NCBI GenBank assembly: GCA_036501625.1
Contig: DASXZY010000038.1
Location: 1 to 64,000, forward strand
Direction: 5' to 3'
Source of the DNA: Palsa-1400 sp036501625
GTDB lineage: Bacteria > Verrucomicrobiota > Verrucomicrobiia > Limisphaerales > Palsa-1400
Length of the DNA: 64,000 nucleotides
A program made the translations under genes and the position numbers. Positions 41,958 to 50,537 of this stretch are shown here, in pieces. Every line of letters starts with the position of its first letter. Positions within the stretch are counted from its first letter, which is position 1. The notes beneath the pieces are model-generated. The model did not search any database. It was not told the origin of the DNA and worked only from the letters and a program-made list of their open reading frames with translations.

Positions 41958-43871
41958 CTATTGGATGATCCCGCGCTTGCGCAGCATGGCTTCCATCGCT
42001 TTGTCCATCAGCAATTCCGCCAGCGGAAGACTGGCATTGTCCAATGCCTTGAGGGCGGCCTTCAAACGATTAGCGTCGCCGCTGTGCGCGGCCGGGTCTT
42101 CGGCCGCCAGGATTTCCTCCACGGCGCGCATGGCGGCCGCCACTTTCTCCTGGGAGGCGGCATCCAGTTCGCCGCCGCAATCGGCCAGCCCTTTGCGCGC
42201 GGCGGCCAGCGTCTCGGCCGCGCGCAGGCGGGCCTCAATCCATTGCCGCGAGCGCATGTCTTCGAACGCGTGCTCGACAGATTCCTCCACCATCTTTTCC
42301 ACCGCCGCGTCGGAGACATCCACGGCCGATTTCATCTCGACAACCTTCTGCGCGCCGGTGCGGGTGTCGCGCGCCAGGACGTGCAGCAGGCCGTTCGCGT
42401 CAATCTCGAATTGGACGCCCACGCGCGGCACGCCTTTGGGAGCCGGCTCAAAATCAAGCGTGAAGCGGCCCAAACTCCAATTGTCCGCCGCCCGCTCGCG
42501 CTCGCCTTGCAGGACGTGGATGAGCATGTTGCGCTGATGATCGACGGCGGTGGTGAACATCTCGCCGGCCTTGATCGGAATGGTGGAGTTGCGCGGGATA
42601 ATCACGTTCATCAAGCCGCCAAACGTTTCCAGCCCCAGCGAGAGAGGCGTTACGTCAAGCAAAAGGACATGCTTGAACCCGCCCGACAATATTTCCGCCT
42701 GGATGGCCGCGCCCAGCGCGACGGCCTCATCGGGATTCTGCGAGGTGTTCAGCAGCGGGCCGGCGGCCCGATGGTGTGTTTGCCCCAGTCGCACGTCTCC
42801 GCGCGCCTCGTCAAATTCCGGGCAACCAAAAATCTCCGAGGCGATCCGCCGCACCAAAGGCATGCGTGTCTGCCCGCCCACAAGGATAACCTGATCGAGG
42901 TCTTTGGCTTCGAGCTTGGCATCGGATAGCGAGCGCAGGCAATGCGGGCGCGTGCGCAGGATGAGATCGCGTGTGAGGCTCTCCAATTCGTCCCGCAACA
43001 CGATGTAGTCAAAACTAAAATTCGGCGTGAGAAACGGCAGCGTGACGGCTGTTTGGTATTCGGTCGAAAGGCGGATTTTGGCCTGCTCGGCCGCTTCGCG
43101 CACGCGCGCCAGGACGGCGGCGTCTCCGGCCAAATCCGGCCCGCCGGCCGCCTTGATTAGATCAAGAAGAAAATCCACCAGCCGCCGGTCCAGGTCGTCC
43201 CCGCCCAGCCTCGTGTCGCCGTGCGTGGCCAGCACCTGAAAAATCCCCTCGTTCAGTTCCAAAATGGAAAGGTCGAACGTCCCGCCGCCCAAGTCATAGA
43301 CGGCGATGCGCGATTTCTCCCGCAGTTGGTTCAATCCGTAGGCCAGGGCCGCGGCCGTCGGCTCGTTGACGATGCGCTCGACCGTGAAGCCCGCCAGTTC
43401 GCCCGCCTTTTTGGTGGCGTTGCGCTGGGCATCGTTGAAGTAAGCAGGCACCGTGATGACCGCACGCGACACCGTTTCGCCCAGGGCCGCCTCGGCGTCG
43501 CGCTTGAGCTTTTTGAGGATTTCCGCCGAGACTTCCTCCGGCGAAACGAAACGATCCGCGAGCTTCACCCGCGCCGGCTCGGCTCCGCGTCCCGAAATAA
43601 TATAATTGACAGACATCTCCTCTGCCGTGATTTCCGCGCCGCGCCGGCCCATGAAACGTTTGATGGAATAGACCGTCTCGGAAGGCTTGAGCAGCCGCAT
43701 CCGGCTCGCGGGATGCCCAACTTCCGGCGCGCCGCCACCGGGCGGAAAATGCGCGACTGAAGGCGTCAGCCGCCGGCCCTCGGCATCGGCAATCACATAG
43801 GGAAGGCCCGCCTCGACCGCCGCGACAAGCGAGTTGGTCGTGCCCAGGTCGATGCCGACGATTTTGCTCAT
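41958..43871 (-). CDS. Hsp70-family chaperone (DnaK/HscA-like)
   Basis: 637 aa from the ATG 43871, where the nucleotide-binding domain starts 'MSKIVGIDLGTTNSLVAAVE'. Other motifs: 'VPAYFNDAQRNATKKAGELAG', 'RIVNEPTAAALAYGL', 'VYDLGGGTFDLSIL' and 'LVGGQTRMPLVRRIASEIFG'. The substrate-binding domain ('LLDVTPLSLGLETFGG', 'VGVQFEIDANGLLHV') is complete, and the C-terminal lid is short. No dnaJ or grpE is adjacent, so this is likely a secondary Hsp70. It lies 14 bp downstream of the ACT-domain gene, which it probably shares a transcript with. Confidence 0.9.
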   Translation of the reverse strand: MSKIVGIDLGTTNSLVAAVEAGLPYVIADAEGRRLTPSVAHFPPGGGAPEVGHPASRMRLLKPSETVYSIKRFMGRRGAEITAEEMSVNYIISGRGAEPARVKLADRFVSPEEVSAEILKKLKRDAEAALGETVSRAVITVPAYFNDAQRNATKKAGELAGFTVERIVNEPTAAALAYGLNQLREKSRIAVYDLGGGTFDLSILELNEGIFQVLATHGDTRLGGDDLDRRLVDFLLDLIKAAGGPDLAGDAAVLARVREAAEQAKIRLSTEYQTAVTLPFLTPNFSFDYIVLRDELESLTRDLILRTRPHCLRSLSDAKLEAKDLDQVILVGGQTRMPLVRRIASEIFGCPEFDEARGDVRLGQTHHRAAGPLLNTSQNPDEAVALGAAIQAEILSGGFKHVLLLDVTPLSLGLETFGGLMNVIIPRNSTIPIKAGEMFTTAVDHQRNMLIHVLQGERERAADNWSLGRFTLDFEPAPKGVPRVGVQFEIDANGLLHVLARDTRTGAQKVVEMKSAVDVSDAAVEKMVEESVEHAFEDMRSRQWIEARLRAAETLAAARKGLADCGGELDAASQEKVAAAMRAVEEILAAEDPAAHSGDANRLKAALKALDNASLPLAELLMDKAMEAMLRKRGIIQ

Positions 43872-43885
43872 GCCAGAGGCGCTGT

Positions 43886-44344
43886 TCAGCGCGACACGTC
43901 CGCCTGGCGCAAGACGCGAAAACCGTGCTGTGTGAGGATTTTTTCGCCGACCTCGTTGTCCTCCATGCTGACGCCCAAAATCGATTTGCCCTGCGGATGG
44001 GGAATGAAGCAATACATATAGTTGACATTGACCTCGGCTTCGAGGAACGCGGCCATCAATTCGGGCAATTGCGTGGCGGCGTCGATTTCGACCACCAGCA
44101 ACTGGCATTCGGTGAACGCGAAGCCATTGTCCGCCAGCAGGCGTCGCGCCGCCTGCGGGTCATCCACCACCAGCCGGATAATGGCCGTCTCCGTGGTGTC
44201 CAGCACCGTCACGGCCAGGACGTGGACGGAATTGGAGCCGAGCAGGCTGATCAGGTCGTGCAGGCGTCCCATGCGGTTCGCGGTAAAGACCGAAAACTGC
44301 GTGACGGCGTCCGGCTGGCGTCCCTGCATTGCTCTCGTTACCAT
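43886..44344 (-). CDS. ACT-domain protein
   Basis: 152 aa, apparently two ACT-like ligand-binding halves: 'FSVFTANRMGRLHDLISLLGSN' with 'VTVLDTTETAIIRLVVDD', then 'LVVEIDAATQLPELMAAFLEAE' with 'VNYMYCFIPHPQGKSILGVS'. ACT domains bind small ligands, often amino acids. No catalytic domain is attached, so it is a stand-alone sensor or regulator. ATG 44344 is preferred to the GTG at 44359. GCTTAT (44351-44356) sits 6 nt before it, with TTGAAC 16 bp further, a leaderless-type promoter facing away from the kinase gene. Confidence 0.8.
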   Translation of the reverse strand: MVTRAMQGRQPDAVTQFSVFTANRMGRLHDLISLLGSNSVHVLAVTVLDTTETAIIRLVVDDPQAARRLLADNGFAFTECQLLVVEIDAATQLPELMAAFLEAEVNVNYMYCFIPHPQGKSILGVSMEDNEVGEKILTQHGFRVLRQADVSR

Positions 44345-44350
44345 GCTTAA

Positions 44351-44378
44351 ATAAGCCACAACCGCGGCGGAAGTTCAA
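44351..44378 (-). promoter_or_regulatory. candidate leaderless promoter of the ACT-hsp70 unit
   Basis: Read on the minus strand: TTGAAC (44378-44373), 16 bp, GCTTAT (44356-44351), then 6 nt to ATG 44344. It is back-to-back with the kinase promoter, the two -35 boxes being about 40 bp apart. Confidence 0.35.
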
Positions 44379-44419
44379 AGTTCAAAGTTTTCGCGCGCGC
44401 GCGGCGCCGCCGACAAGGC

Positions 44420-44448
44420 TTGTCGAGAGGCGGATTTATGGTTACAAT
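44420..44448 (+). promoter_or_regulatory. candidate leaderless promoter of the Ser/Thr kinase
   Basis: TTGTCG (44420-44425), 17 bp, TACAAT (44443-44448), then 6 nt to a GTG at 44455. The -10 matches consensus at five of six positions. No SD precedes the GTG. Confidence 0.5.
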
Positions 44449-44454
44449 GGAATC

Positions 44455-45468
44455 GTGCAAAATGAAGGCACAGGCGGCGGCAAAGCGTTGAAAATGGTGA
44501 CGTGCGGGCGTTGCAAGGCCAAGACGTTCATCTCGGGCGGGTTGGAGCCGTTCGCCACGGAGGAATGCAAAAAATGCGGCCATCCGGTCATGCTTCCCGT
44601 CATGATGCACAACTTCGAGCTGCGCACCATTATCGCTTCCGGCGGCATGGGCACGGTTTATACGGCGCTGGACACCAAATTGCAGCGCGAAGTGGCGCTG
44701 AAAATGATGAAGTGCGAGATGGCCGCCGATCCGCAAATTATGGAGGCTTTTTATCGCGAGGCGCGCGCCGGGGCCGCCCTCAATCATACCAATATTATTC
44801 ATATTTACAGTTTCAACGAATTTAATTGCCAGCCTTATCTGGTCATGGAATTGGCCAACAATGGCAGCCTTGACGGCCGCATTGAGGCGGAAACCCGCGT
44901 GCCGGAACGGGACGTCTTGGACGTCGGCACCAAAATAGCCTCAGCCCTCGCCGCCGCTTTGCGCCATAATCTGCTCCACCGCGACATCAAGCCGGGCAAT
45001 ATATTGTACAATGCCGACAACGAACCGAAGCTCATCGACTTCGGCTTGGTGCGCGCGGCCGAGGTGGACGACGCTTATGAGGAGCAGGTTTGGGGCACGG
45101 TTTATTACGTCGCCCCGGAGAAAATTCAGCGCAAGGGCGAGGATTTTCGCTCCGACATGTACAGCTTGGGCGGCACGCTCTATCATGCCCTGACCGGCCA
45201 CGCGCCCTTCGTGGCGGATGGAAACGACGAGATCGTGATGGCGCACGTCCATACGCCCTTGACGCCGCCGAACCTGGTCGTGCCGGAGATCACGCAGATG
45301 ACCAGTGACGCCATCGCGCGTTCGATGGCCAAGGCGCCGGAAGACCGTTTTGAGAGTTACGAAGAAATGCAAATGGCCTTTGAAGCCGCGCGCAGCCATC
45401 TGCTGGTGCAGCAAGTGCGTGAAGCCGCCAACCCGCCCCAAAGCAAAATCTCCTGGTGGAAGCGCTGA
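44455..45468 (+). CDS. Ser/Thr protein kinase with N-terminal zinc ribbon
   Basis: 337 aa from GTG 44455; ATG 44494 is the alternative. Residues about 14-50 carry two CxxC pairs ('VTCGRCKAKTF' and 'EECKKCGHPV'), a probable zinc ribbon. The Hanks-type kinase domain follows: glycine loop 'IIASGGMGTVYTALD', Lys in 'EVALKMMK', catalytic 'LLHRDIKPGNILY', 'LIDFGLVR' and 'GTVYYVAPEKI'. There is no transmembrane helix and no sensor domain, so it is a soluble kinase. The FHA protein at 32756-33259 is a conceivable reader of its product. Confidence 0.9.
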   Translation: MQNEGTGGGKALKMVTCGRCKAKTFISGGLEPFATEECKKCGHPVMLPVMMHNFELRTIIASGGMGTVYTALDTKLQREVALKMMKCEMAADPQIMEAFYREARAGAALNHTNIIHIYSFNEFNCQPYLVMELANNGSLDGRIEAETRVPERDVLDVGTKIASALAAALRHNLLHRDIKPGNILYNADNEPKLIDFGLVRAAEVDDAYEEQVWGTVYYVAPEKIQRKGEDFRSDMYSLGGTLYHALTGHAPFVADGNDEIVMAHVHTPLTPPNLVVPEITQMTSDAIARSMAKAPEDRFESYEEMQMAFEAARSHLLVQQVREAANPPQSKISWWKR

Positions 45469-45515
45469 TTTCTGTTTCTTAGCCGGGCGCGGGAGTTCGG
45501 CTGCCAGCCCAAATG

Positions 45516-45805
45516 CCGAGTTCAAACGCAATCCACCGTAATTCACCGCGTTTCGCCATTTGTTATCGTTAACCGAGCCTTGTCCTCAAAGACAGGCACG
45601 ATCAATAAATGGGAAAGAACAAAGCGCAAAAGCGCCACACATGGCAATGTGCCACCGTTTGACTTTCACGCAAGCGAGAATATTCATAAAAAAGAGGGAA
45701 ATAGCTTTTCTTTGGGGCCGCACCCTTTGGTTGCGCCCAAAAGCAGCGACAGGCTTTTGCGCGGCTCTCTTTTTTCGGGATTCGCCTGGCGCGTCTGGGC
45801 GCGGC
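45516..45805 (+). repeat. composite dispersed repeat, copy 1
   Basis: This stretch aligns, with many mismatches and small gaps, to 51505-51840 in the same orientation. Anchors in order: CCGAGTT at 45516; a CGCAATCCACCG-like block; ATCGTTAACCGAG at 45565; ATGGGAAAGAACA near 45608; GCGCCACACA...AATGTGCCA at 45632-45654; CATTCACGCAA-like; ATAAAAA; GGGCC...GCCC; and a GCGGCTCTC-like end. Short complementary pairs (CACA/TGTG, GGGC/GCCC) recur in both copies. The frames differ between copies, so it is not a conserved protein gene. Confidence 0.6.
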
Positions 45806-46372
45806 TCAAGCCCTGAGCGAGCCGCGGAATCCGCGGCCGCTATAGTAAGACTGGGCGCCGTTGTGATAGACGAAGACGCGGCCGAAGCGGCGGTCGCAAA
45901 AGAGCGCGCCGCCGAGCTTTCTGAAGTCCTCGGGCGTCTTCACCCAGCTCGACGATTTCGTATCGAACTCTCCCAACTTCTGCAGCTCGCGATATTGTTC
46001 TTCCGTCAACATCTCAATTCCCATGGCGGCAGCCAGGTCCATGGCGTTGTTCTTCGGTTTAGCTTCTTTCCGCGCGTCCAGCGCTTCGCGGTCGTAGCAC
46101 AAGCTGGTGCGGCCTTTGGGACTGTCGGGCGAACAATCGTAGAACAAGTATTCGCCGGTCTTTTTATCGAGGCCAACCACATCCGGCTCGCCGCCCGTTC
46201 GTTCCATTTCACTGAGCGTCCAAAGTTTTTCAGCGCTGGCTTCCAGCCGCGCCCGCACTTTGGCCCAATCGAGGCCTTTATGACGGGCGGTGTTTTTCTC
46301 AAACCGAATCTTTAACGCGGCCAGCAGTTCTTCACGCTGTTTGGGGGACAATTCATTTTTGTTGTTTTTCAT
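45806..46372 (-). CDS. DUF4256 family protein
   Basis: 188 aa, cytoplasmic, from ATG 46372 ('MKNNKNELSPKQREELLAAL'). Family-typical segments: 'RFEKNTARHKGLDWAKVRARLE', 'MERTGGEPDVVGLDKKTGEY', 'DCSPDSPKGRTSLCYDREAL', 'GIEMLTEEQYRELQKLGEFD' and 'FRGSLRA' at the end. DUF4256 has no known function. The frame is open 70 codons upstream, but that part has low-complexity composition and no family resemblance. Confidence 0.85.
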   Translation of the reverse strand: MKNNKNELSPKQREELLAALKIRFEKNTARHKGLDWAKVRARLEASAEKLWTLSEMERTGGEPDVVGLDKKTGEYLFYDCSPDSPKGRTSLCYDREALDARKEAKPKNNAMDLAAAMGIEMLTEEQYRELQKLGEFDTKSSSWVKTPEDFRKLGGALFCDRRFGRVFVYHNGAQSYYSGRGFRGSLRA

Positions 46373-46609
46373 GGTATTCAGTTGTCCACCTGGGATGGTG
46401 CCATTGGCGCCGGGATTAACAAGCCTGGAGGAATTCTTCAAATTCGCATTGACTGGAGGCGCGGGCGCGGGCAGGATTTCATGGCTTGCCGGAAGCATCC
46501 TGTCCGCGGAAATGGGCCAAGCCCAACCGGCCTGTTGAAGATTATTGAGAACCTGGCTTTCTTGCCCGAAATAGGCGGACACATGGGCGCAATAAAAGAA
46601 AGATAGGCT

Positions 46610-47893
46610 ATGGCTACAGTTTCACGAGGACTTCCGAAGAATCCTCATCTTGACGTTCCCAAACGGGAGGCCCGCGCGCTGCTCGCCGATTGGCGGGCCA
46701 AACTTCCTGAGGCGCTGGAGCGCGCGCGAAGGCGGCACCCGAGATTTCGCGACGAGGGCGGCGGCGCTGCGATTGCGGCGGGCAAATTTCTCTTGAATGA
46801 CGCGCAGCTTGTGGTGGCGCGAGAGTATGGGTTTTCCACCTGGGCGGAGTTGAAGGAGAGAGTGAACGCGGACACCATTGCCACAGCTTTGCGCGAGGCT
46901 ATTAAAAACGATGATCGCGAGACGGCTGTCCGGTTGTTGCGCGCGAATCCACATGTGCTGCACATCCCATTGTGGAACGGGAATTGGGGCCCGCCGATGA
47001 GCCACGCGGCCAATCTCGGACGGCTGGATATTATCAAGGCGCTGGCGGCGCTCGGGGCGCGGGACCATCAACATGCGTTTGATCGCGCGGCGCTGCAGGG
47101 GCAACTGGAATGCGCCCGCTGGCTGCACGAGCACGGCGCGAATCTGGCGCCCGGCATCGTGATGGGCGCGTGCGAGACGCTGAATCCAGCCGGCCTCGGT
47201 TTCCTGGCGGATTTGGGAGCGCCCTTTGCCGATGCCAAGGGAAACCGGCTCGCGCCGCTGGCTCTGGCGCTGGAAACCTGCTCGCGGAACCCGGCCGGAA
47301 AACACGCGGTGCTGGAAATCTTCGCGCGGCAAGGTTACGCGCTGCCAGACACGCCGATGGTGGCGTTTCATCGCGGGGATCTGCCGCGTTTGGCGGATTT
47401 CTTGCGCCGCGACCCGCCATTGGCCCGCCGGCGTTTTAGTTTGCTGGAGATTTATCCGCCGGAGTTGGGTTGCGCGAAAGACGGGCGCGGCGGGATGCAT
47501 TGGACACCGATTGATGGAACGACGCTCCTGCATTTGGCAGTTGATTTTGACGAGCTGGAAATCTTCGAGTTGCTGCTGGAGCGCGGCGCGGATGTGAACG
47601 CCCGGGCCGCAGTGGACGCGCACGGTTTTGGCGGGCACACGCCCATCTACAATGCGGTGGTGAGCCACGGACGGAATCAGGGAACGATGGCGCGCCGGCT
47701 GGCCGAACACGGGGCTTCCACAACCGTGCGCGCCTCGCCGCGAAAGTTTCTGGATTGGTGCGAAACGCCGCGCTGGCACGAAGCGCCCAATGTGACGCCG
47801 TTGGAGTGGGGGCGCGCATTTCCAGATAAGGGGTGGGTCAATACGGAGGCGCTGCAATTGCTTGAAGCAAAGGGGGAAGCAAGCTCGAGCTAA
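46610..47893 (+). CDS. ankyrin-repeat protein
   Basis: 427 aa, no signal peptide. The N-terminal 90 residues include 'NPHLDVPKREARALLADWRA' and 'LNDAQLVVAREYGFSTWAELK', a module often seen before ankyrin repeats in environmental bacteria. Ankyrin-like repeats follow at about 120-200 ('PPMSHAANLGRLDIIKALAALGARD', 'ALQGQLECARWLHEHGANL') and 300-375 ('TTLLHLAVDFDELEIFELLLERGADVNAR', 'HTPIYNAVVSHGRN'). A protein-binding role is likely; the partner is unknown. The start has no SD; a weak AAAGAT lies 5 nt upstream. Confidence 0.82.
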   Translation: MATVSRGLPKNPHLDVPKREARALLADWRAKLPEALERARRRHPRFRDEGGGAAIAAGKFLLNDAQLVVAREYGFSTWAELKERVNADTIATALREAIKNDDRETAVRLLRANPHVLHIPLWNGNWGPPMSHAANLGRLDIIKALAALGARDHQHAFDRAALQGQLECARWLHEHGANLAPGIVMGACETLNPAGLGFLADLGAPFADAKGNRLAPLALALETCSRNPAGKHAVLEIFARQGYALPDTPMVAFHRGDLPRLADFLRRDPPLARRRFSLLEIYPPELGCAKDGRGGMHWTPIDGTTLLHLAVDFDELEIFELLLERGADVNARAAVDAHGFGGHTPIYNAVVSHGRNQGTMARRLAEHGASTTVRASPRKFLDWCETPRWHEAPNVTPLEWGRAFPDKGWVNTEALQLLEAKGEASSS

Positions 47894-47950
47894 TGCGGCG
47901 GATGTCGAAGGAAAAGGGCCGCGTTTGTTGCCGCTGGAGCGGCATTATTG

Positions 47951-47980
47951 TTGATTCACCGCGCGGCGTTGCGTTACCAT
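47951..47980 (+). promoter_or_regulatory. candidate leaderless promoter of the prepilin-like gene
   Basis: TTGATT (47951-47956), 18 bp, TACCAT (47975-47980), then 7 nt to ATG 47988. Choosing this ATG rather than the one at 47979 (which overlaps the -10) is supported by the position of the box. Confidence 0.4.
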
Positions 47981-47987
47981 GCGCGCA

Positions 47988-48878
47988 ATGACATTACGCC
48001 GCGATGCGCGGGAAAAAACCGGCTTTACGCTCATTGAGCTTTTAGTGGTGATTGGCATCATTGTCATTCTGGCGGCGTTGCTGTTGCCGGCTTTGAGCCG
48101 GGCCAAGGAACAGGCCAACAGCACCACTTGCAAAAGCAACCTGCGGCAGATTGGCATCGCGCTGGAGCACTATTCGAGCGATTTCAACGCCTACCCGCTC
48201 TTCCTCTACGGCAATCCAAATCCGCCGGCGGGGACTTCGCCCAACGTTTATTGGTTCGAGGATTTGGAGCCTTATTCCAAGGCGCACTGGAACACCAACG
48301 TCTACGCCGGCAAGTCCGATTCCGCGGGGCGGATTTTCCTTTGTCCCAGTTACGCCCTTTCGGTCGGCACAGTGCCCGCGTGGCCGGCTGGGCGCGATGG
48401 GTGGGGCATCTTCGGCTCCTATGGATATAATTGGATTGGGGTCGGCCTCGAACCGGCCTCAGCGGGGGGATCGGCCCGCTGCCTTGGCTTGGGGGGCAAC
48501 ACCGGCGGATCGATGCCCACGCTCGATTACCCTCCCACCAAAGCCAGCGATGTGGCCAGCCCAAGCCAAATGGTCGCCGTGGCCGATGCCAATTTCATCA
48601 CGCTCGCACCCATCAACAATAATTCATGGGCTGGATGCTCCGATCTGGAATTTTTCGAGGCCGCGCAATACATGAACGGGGCCAGCCAGCAGATTATCCC
48701 TACGGCCCTGGCGGACGATCGCAAACGGCACGACCATGGGCGGAGGAACGTGCAGTTCTGCGATGGGCACGTGGAGTCGATGGCATGGCCGCAGTTGTTC
48801 AATTTCCACGACGACTCGGTTCTGTGCCTTTGGAACAACGACCATCGCCCGCATCAGGAAATCACCGAAAATTGGTGA
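47988..48878 (+). CDS. prepilin-like protein with H-X9-DG motif
   Basis: About 296 aa. The start is a type IV-pilin/pseudopilin leader: 'DAREKTGFTLIELLVVIGII' contains the G-F cleavage/methylation site and the hydrophobic helix. The body ends with 'HDHGRRNVQFCDGHVES', the H-X9-DG signature of a large family of prepilin-type proteins in Planctomycetes and Verrucomicrobia. Such proteins are numerous per genome and presumably form surface or secretion pseudopili. No assembly genes are nearby. Confidence 0.88.
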   Translation: MTLRRDAREKTGFTLIELLVVIGIIVILAALLLPALSRAKEQANSTTCKSNLRQIGIALEHYSSDFNAYPLFLYGNPNPPAGTSPNVYWFEDLEPYSKAHWNTNVYAGKSDSAGRIFLCPSYALSVGTVPAWPAGRDGWGIFGSYGYNWIGVGLEPASAGGSARCLGLGGNTGGSMPTLDYPPTKASDVASPSQMVAVADANFITLAPINNNSWAGCSDLEFFEAAQYMNGASQQIIPTALADDRKRHDHGRRNVQFCDGHVESMAWPQLFNFHDDSVLCLWNNDHRPHQEITENW

Positions 48879-48887
48879 AAATCCCGT

Positions 48888-49355
48888 TTAGTTCTTGGTG
48901 ATGATATTGGGGCTGGTGGCGTCGTTGGCGCGCAGGCCGATGAACCAGGCGGTGTTGTTCGTGCAATCTCCGCCGAGCACCAGCCAATTGGGCGGCGCCA
49001 GCGTGTAAGAGCCTTTATGAACTTCCTTGCCTTGGCCGATGAAGTTGATTTCCACCCGCGAGCCGCCGAGGTTCTTGATGCGCAACGTGCATTCAGGGCT
49101 CATCCGCAGATCGCGTGTTTTATTGACAGGGATGGACGCGATTTCGTTGGTGATCTCGAAGTAACCCTTCCACTTGAACGACCGGTTGAGTTTGCTGGCC
49201 AGCACGGCATCGACTGGTTTGCAATTGGGACCGCCCTTTTCATCGTTGGCGCCCCAGATCAATCGGGCCTCCAGCTTCAGATCGGCGGCGCTGGCGGCAG
49301 CGGCGGCGGCAAAAAGAAAAAACGCGGTTGCCAGAACTCGGGGGGCTTTGCGCAT
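48888..49355 (-). CDS. small exported protein of unknown function
   Basis: 155 aa with signal peptide (MRKAPRVLATAFFLFAAAAAASAAD). The mature part is beta-rich ('LKLEARLIWGANDEKGGPNCKPV', 'FKWKGYFEITNEIASIP', 'LRIKNLGGSRVEINFIG'). I recognise no named family. It is the third gene downstream of an ECF sigma factor and its anti-sigma, 16 bp after the latter, and may be a target or part of that envelope-stress circuit. Confidence 0.7.
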   Translation of the reverse strand: MRKAPRVLATAFFLFAAAAAASAADLKLEARLIWGANDEKGGPNCKPVDAVLASKLNRSFKWKGYFEITNEIASIPVNKTRDLRMSPECTLRIKNLGGSRVEINFIGQGKEVHKGSYTLAPPNWLVLGGDCTNNTAWFIGLRANDATSPNIITKN

Positions 49356-49371
49356 AAGGATGGTTTTCAGG

Positions 49372-49902
49372 CTATTCCAAATCCACGACTGTGCCCGGCT
49401 CGTCCTCGTAGCGGATGATCTTGGGCGCGGCTTGGTTATCCGCCGGGCCGCCATTATTTTGCAGCCAGACGACGGTCATTTGAGCCGATTGATCGTGAAA
49501 AGTAACCGCTTCCATCCCTTCGCCAACCGAAGAGATTTCATCGAAGGAAGGGGTGGCAGCTTGCCGGAGGGACAGCGTGAGCAGGCAGGCCATCGCAAGC
49601 GCGCCGCACGCGGGAGCCATGTATCGCCGCCAGCGCGCGAACCAAGGCAGGGGATCGTGGGACGGAACGAAGGCTTCGCGCTCAATCTGGCGCTGGATTT
49701 TGCTCCAATAAAAGTCGCGGCTGTCATCTAACAAGGCCAAGGTCTCGCCGCCGGACATTGCGCGCCGCACGCAGCCGAGTTCAGATGCCAAAGCGGACGC
49801 CTCGGCGTTTTCGGCAATCCATTGGCCGATGCGCCGGGCTTCAACGTCCGGCAATTCTCCATCCACCCAAGCCTGGACCTTTAATTCCAACTCATGTTTC
49901 AT
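49372..49902 (-). CDS. probable anti-sigma factor
   Basis: 176 aa: an acidic N-terminal helical region ('MKHELELKVQAWVDGELPDV', 'IGQWIAENAEASALASELGCV') typical of anti-sigma domains but lacking a clear HxxxCxxC zinc motif, then one transmembrane helix (about 92-112, 'YMAPACGALAMACLLTLSL') and a periplasmic tail. The ATG overlaps the stop of the sigma-factor gene by 4 bp, the usual sigma/anti-sigma coupling. Assignment rests on topology and position. Confidence 0.7.
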   Translation of the reverse strand: MKHELELKVQAWVDGELPDVEARRIGQWIAENAEASALASELGCVRRAMSGGETLALLDDSRDFYWSKIQRQIEREAFVPSHDPLPWFARWRRYMAPACGALAMACLLTLSLRQAATPSFDEISSVGEGMEAVTFHDQSAQMTVVWLQNNGGPADNQAAPKIIRYEDEPGTVVDLE

Positions 49903-50498
49903 TCTAAACTCTCTCTTTTCAAACCTGCCAATAACGACGCCATCCGGCGCCGCGCGTAAAACAGCCGGGACATTACCGTCCCAATCGAGCAGTTCATCCG
50001 CTTGGCGATTTCCTTATATTCCATCTCCTCAAACTCATGCAAGACCAAGACCGTCCTATGCTGGACTGACAATTGCGCCAGCGCCCGCTCGATCCGCTCC
50101 CGCAACTCCCCACGTTCCAATCCGGCGGTGGGATTCGGGTTGTGAACCGGCATTTGCCGTTCCACGCCGCCTTCTTCCTCCATCGCCTCAATCGACTCCG
50201 CCCGCTGGCGCTTGTGCTTTCGCAACTGGTCCAGGCACAGGTTAATCACGATCCGAGTCATCCACGTGACGAAACTCGAATCGCCCTGGAACTGCGCCAG
50301 CCTTTGCCATCCCTTCACCCACGCATCTTGAGAAAGATCAAGGGCCTCTTCTTCATTGCGCATCATGCTATATGCGCGCGCGTAAATCTTGTCCCGATAC
50401 CGCGCGACCAACTCCTCGAATGACGCCATATCCCCCTTCTGCGACATTCGCACCAAGTCCGCCTCCGCCAAGGCCGACTTATCAGAATCCATTGACAT
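49899..50498 (-). CDS. ECF-type RNA polymerase sigma factor
   Basis: 199 aa from ATG 50498 (50492 also possible). Region 2: 'MASFEELVARYRDKIYARAY', 'ALDLSQDAWVKGWQRLAQFQ', 'FVTWMTRIVINLCLDQLRKH'. Region 4: 'LAQLSVQHRTVLVLHEFEEM' and 'YKEIAKRMNCSIGTVMSRLF'. It is an RpoE-like sigma likely controlled by the membrane-anchored protein encoded next. hisB ends 40 bp upstream on the same strand, so read-through is possible. Confidence 0.92.
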   Translation of the reverse strand: MSMDSDKSALAEADLVRMSQKGDMASFEELVARYRDKIYARAYSMMRNEEEALDLSQDAWVKGWQRLAQFQGDSSFVTWMTRIVINLCLDQLRKHKRQRAESIEAMEEEGGVERQMPVHNPNPTAGLERGELRERIERALAQLSVQHRTVLVLHEFEEMEYKEIAKRMNCSIGTVMSRLFYARRRMASLLAGLKRESLE

Positions 50499-50537
50499 AG
50501 AATTCGACGGGACGCGGTGCAAATTATTCAGACAAAC

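Noticed and set aside
45580..45816. 78-codon frame over the composite repeat
   Set aside because: The second copy at 51505-51840 does not preserve the frame, so the conserved feature is the DNA or RNA, not a protein.
46382..46606. 74-codon TTG-started frame just before the ankyrin gene
   Set aside because: No domain, no SD and rare start codon; could be leader sequence only.
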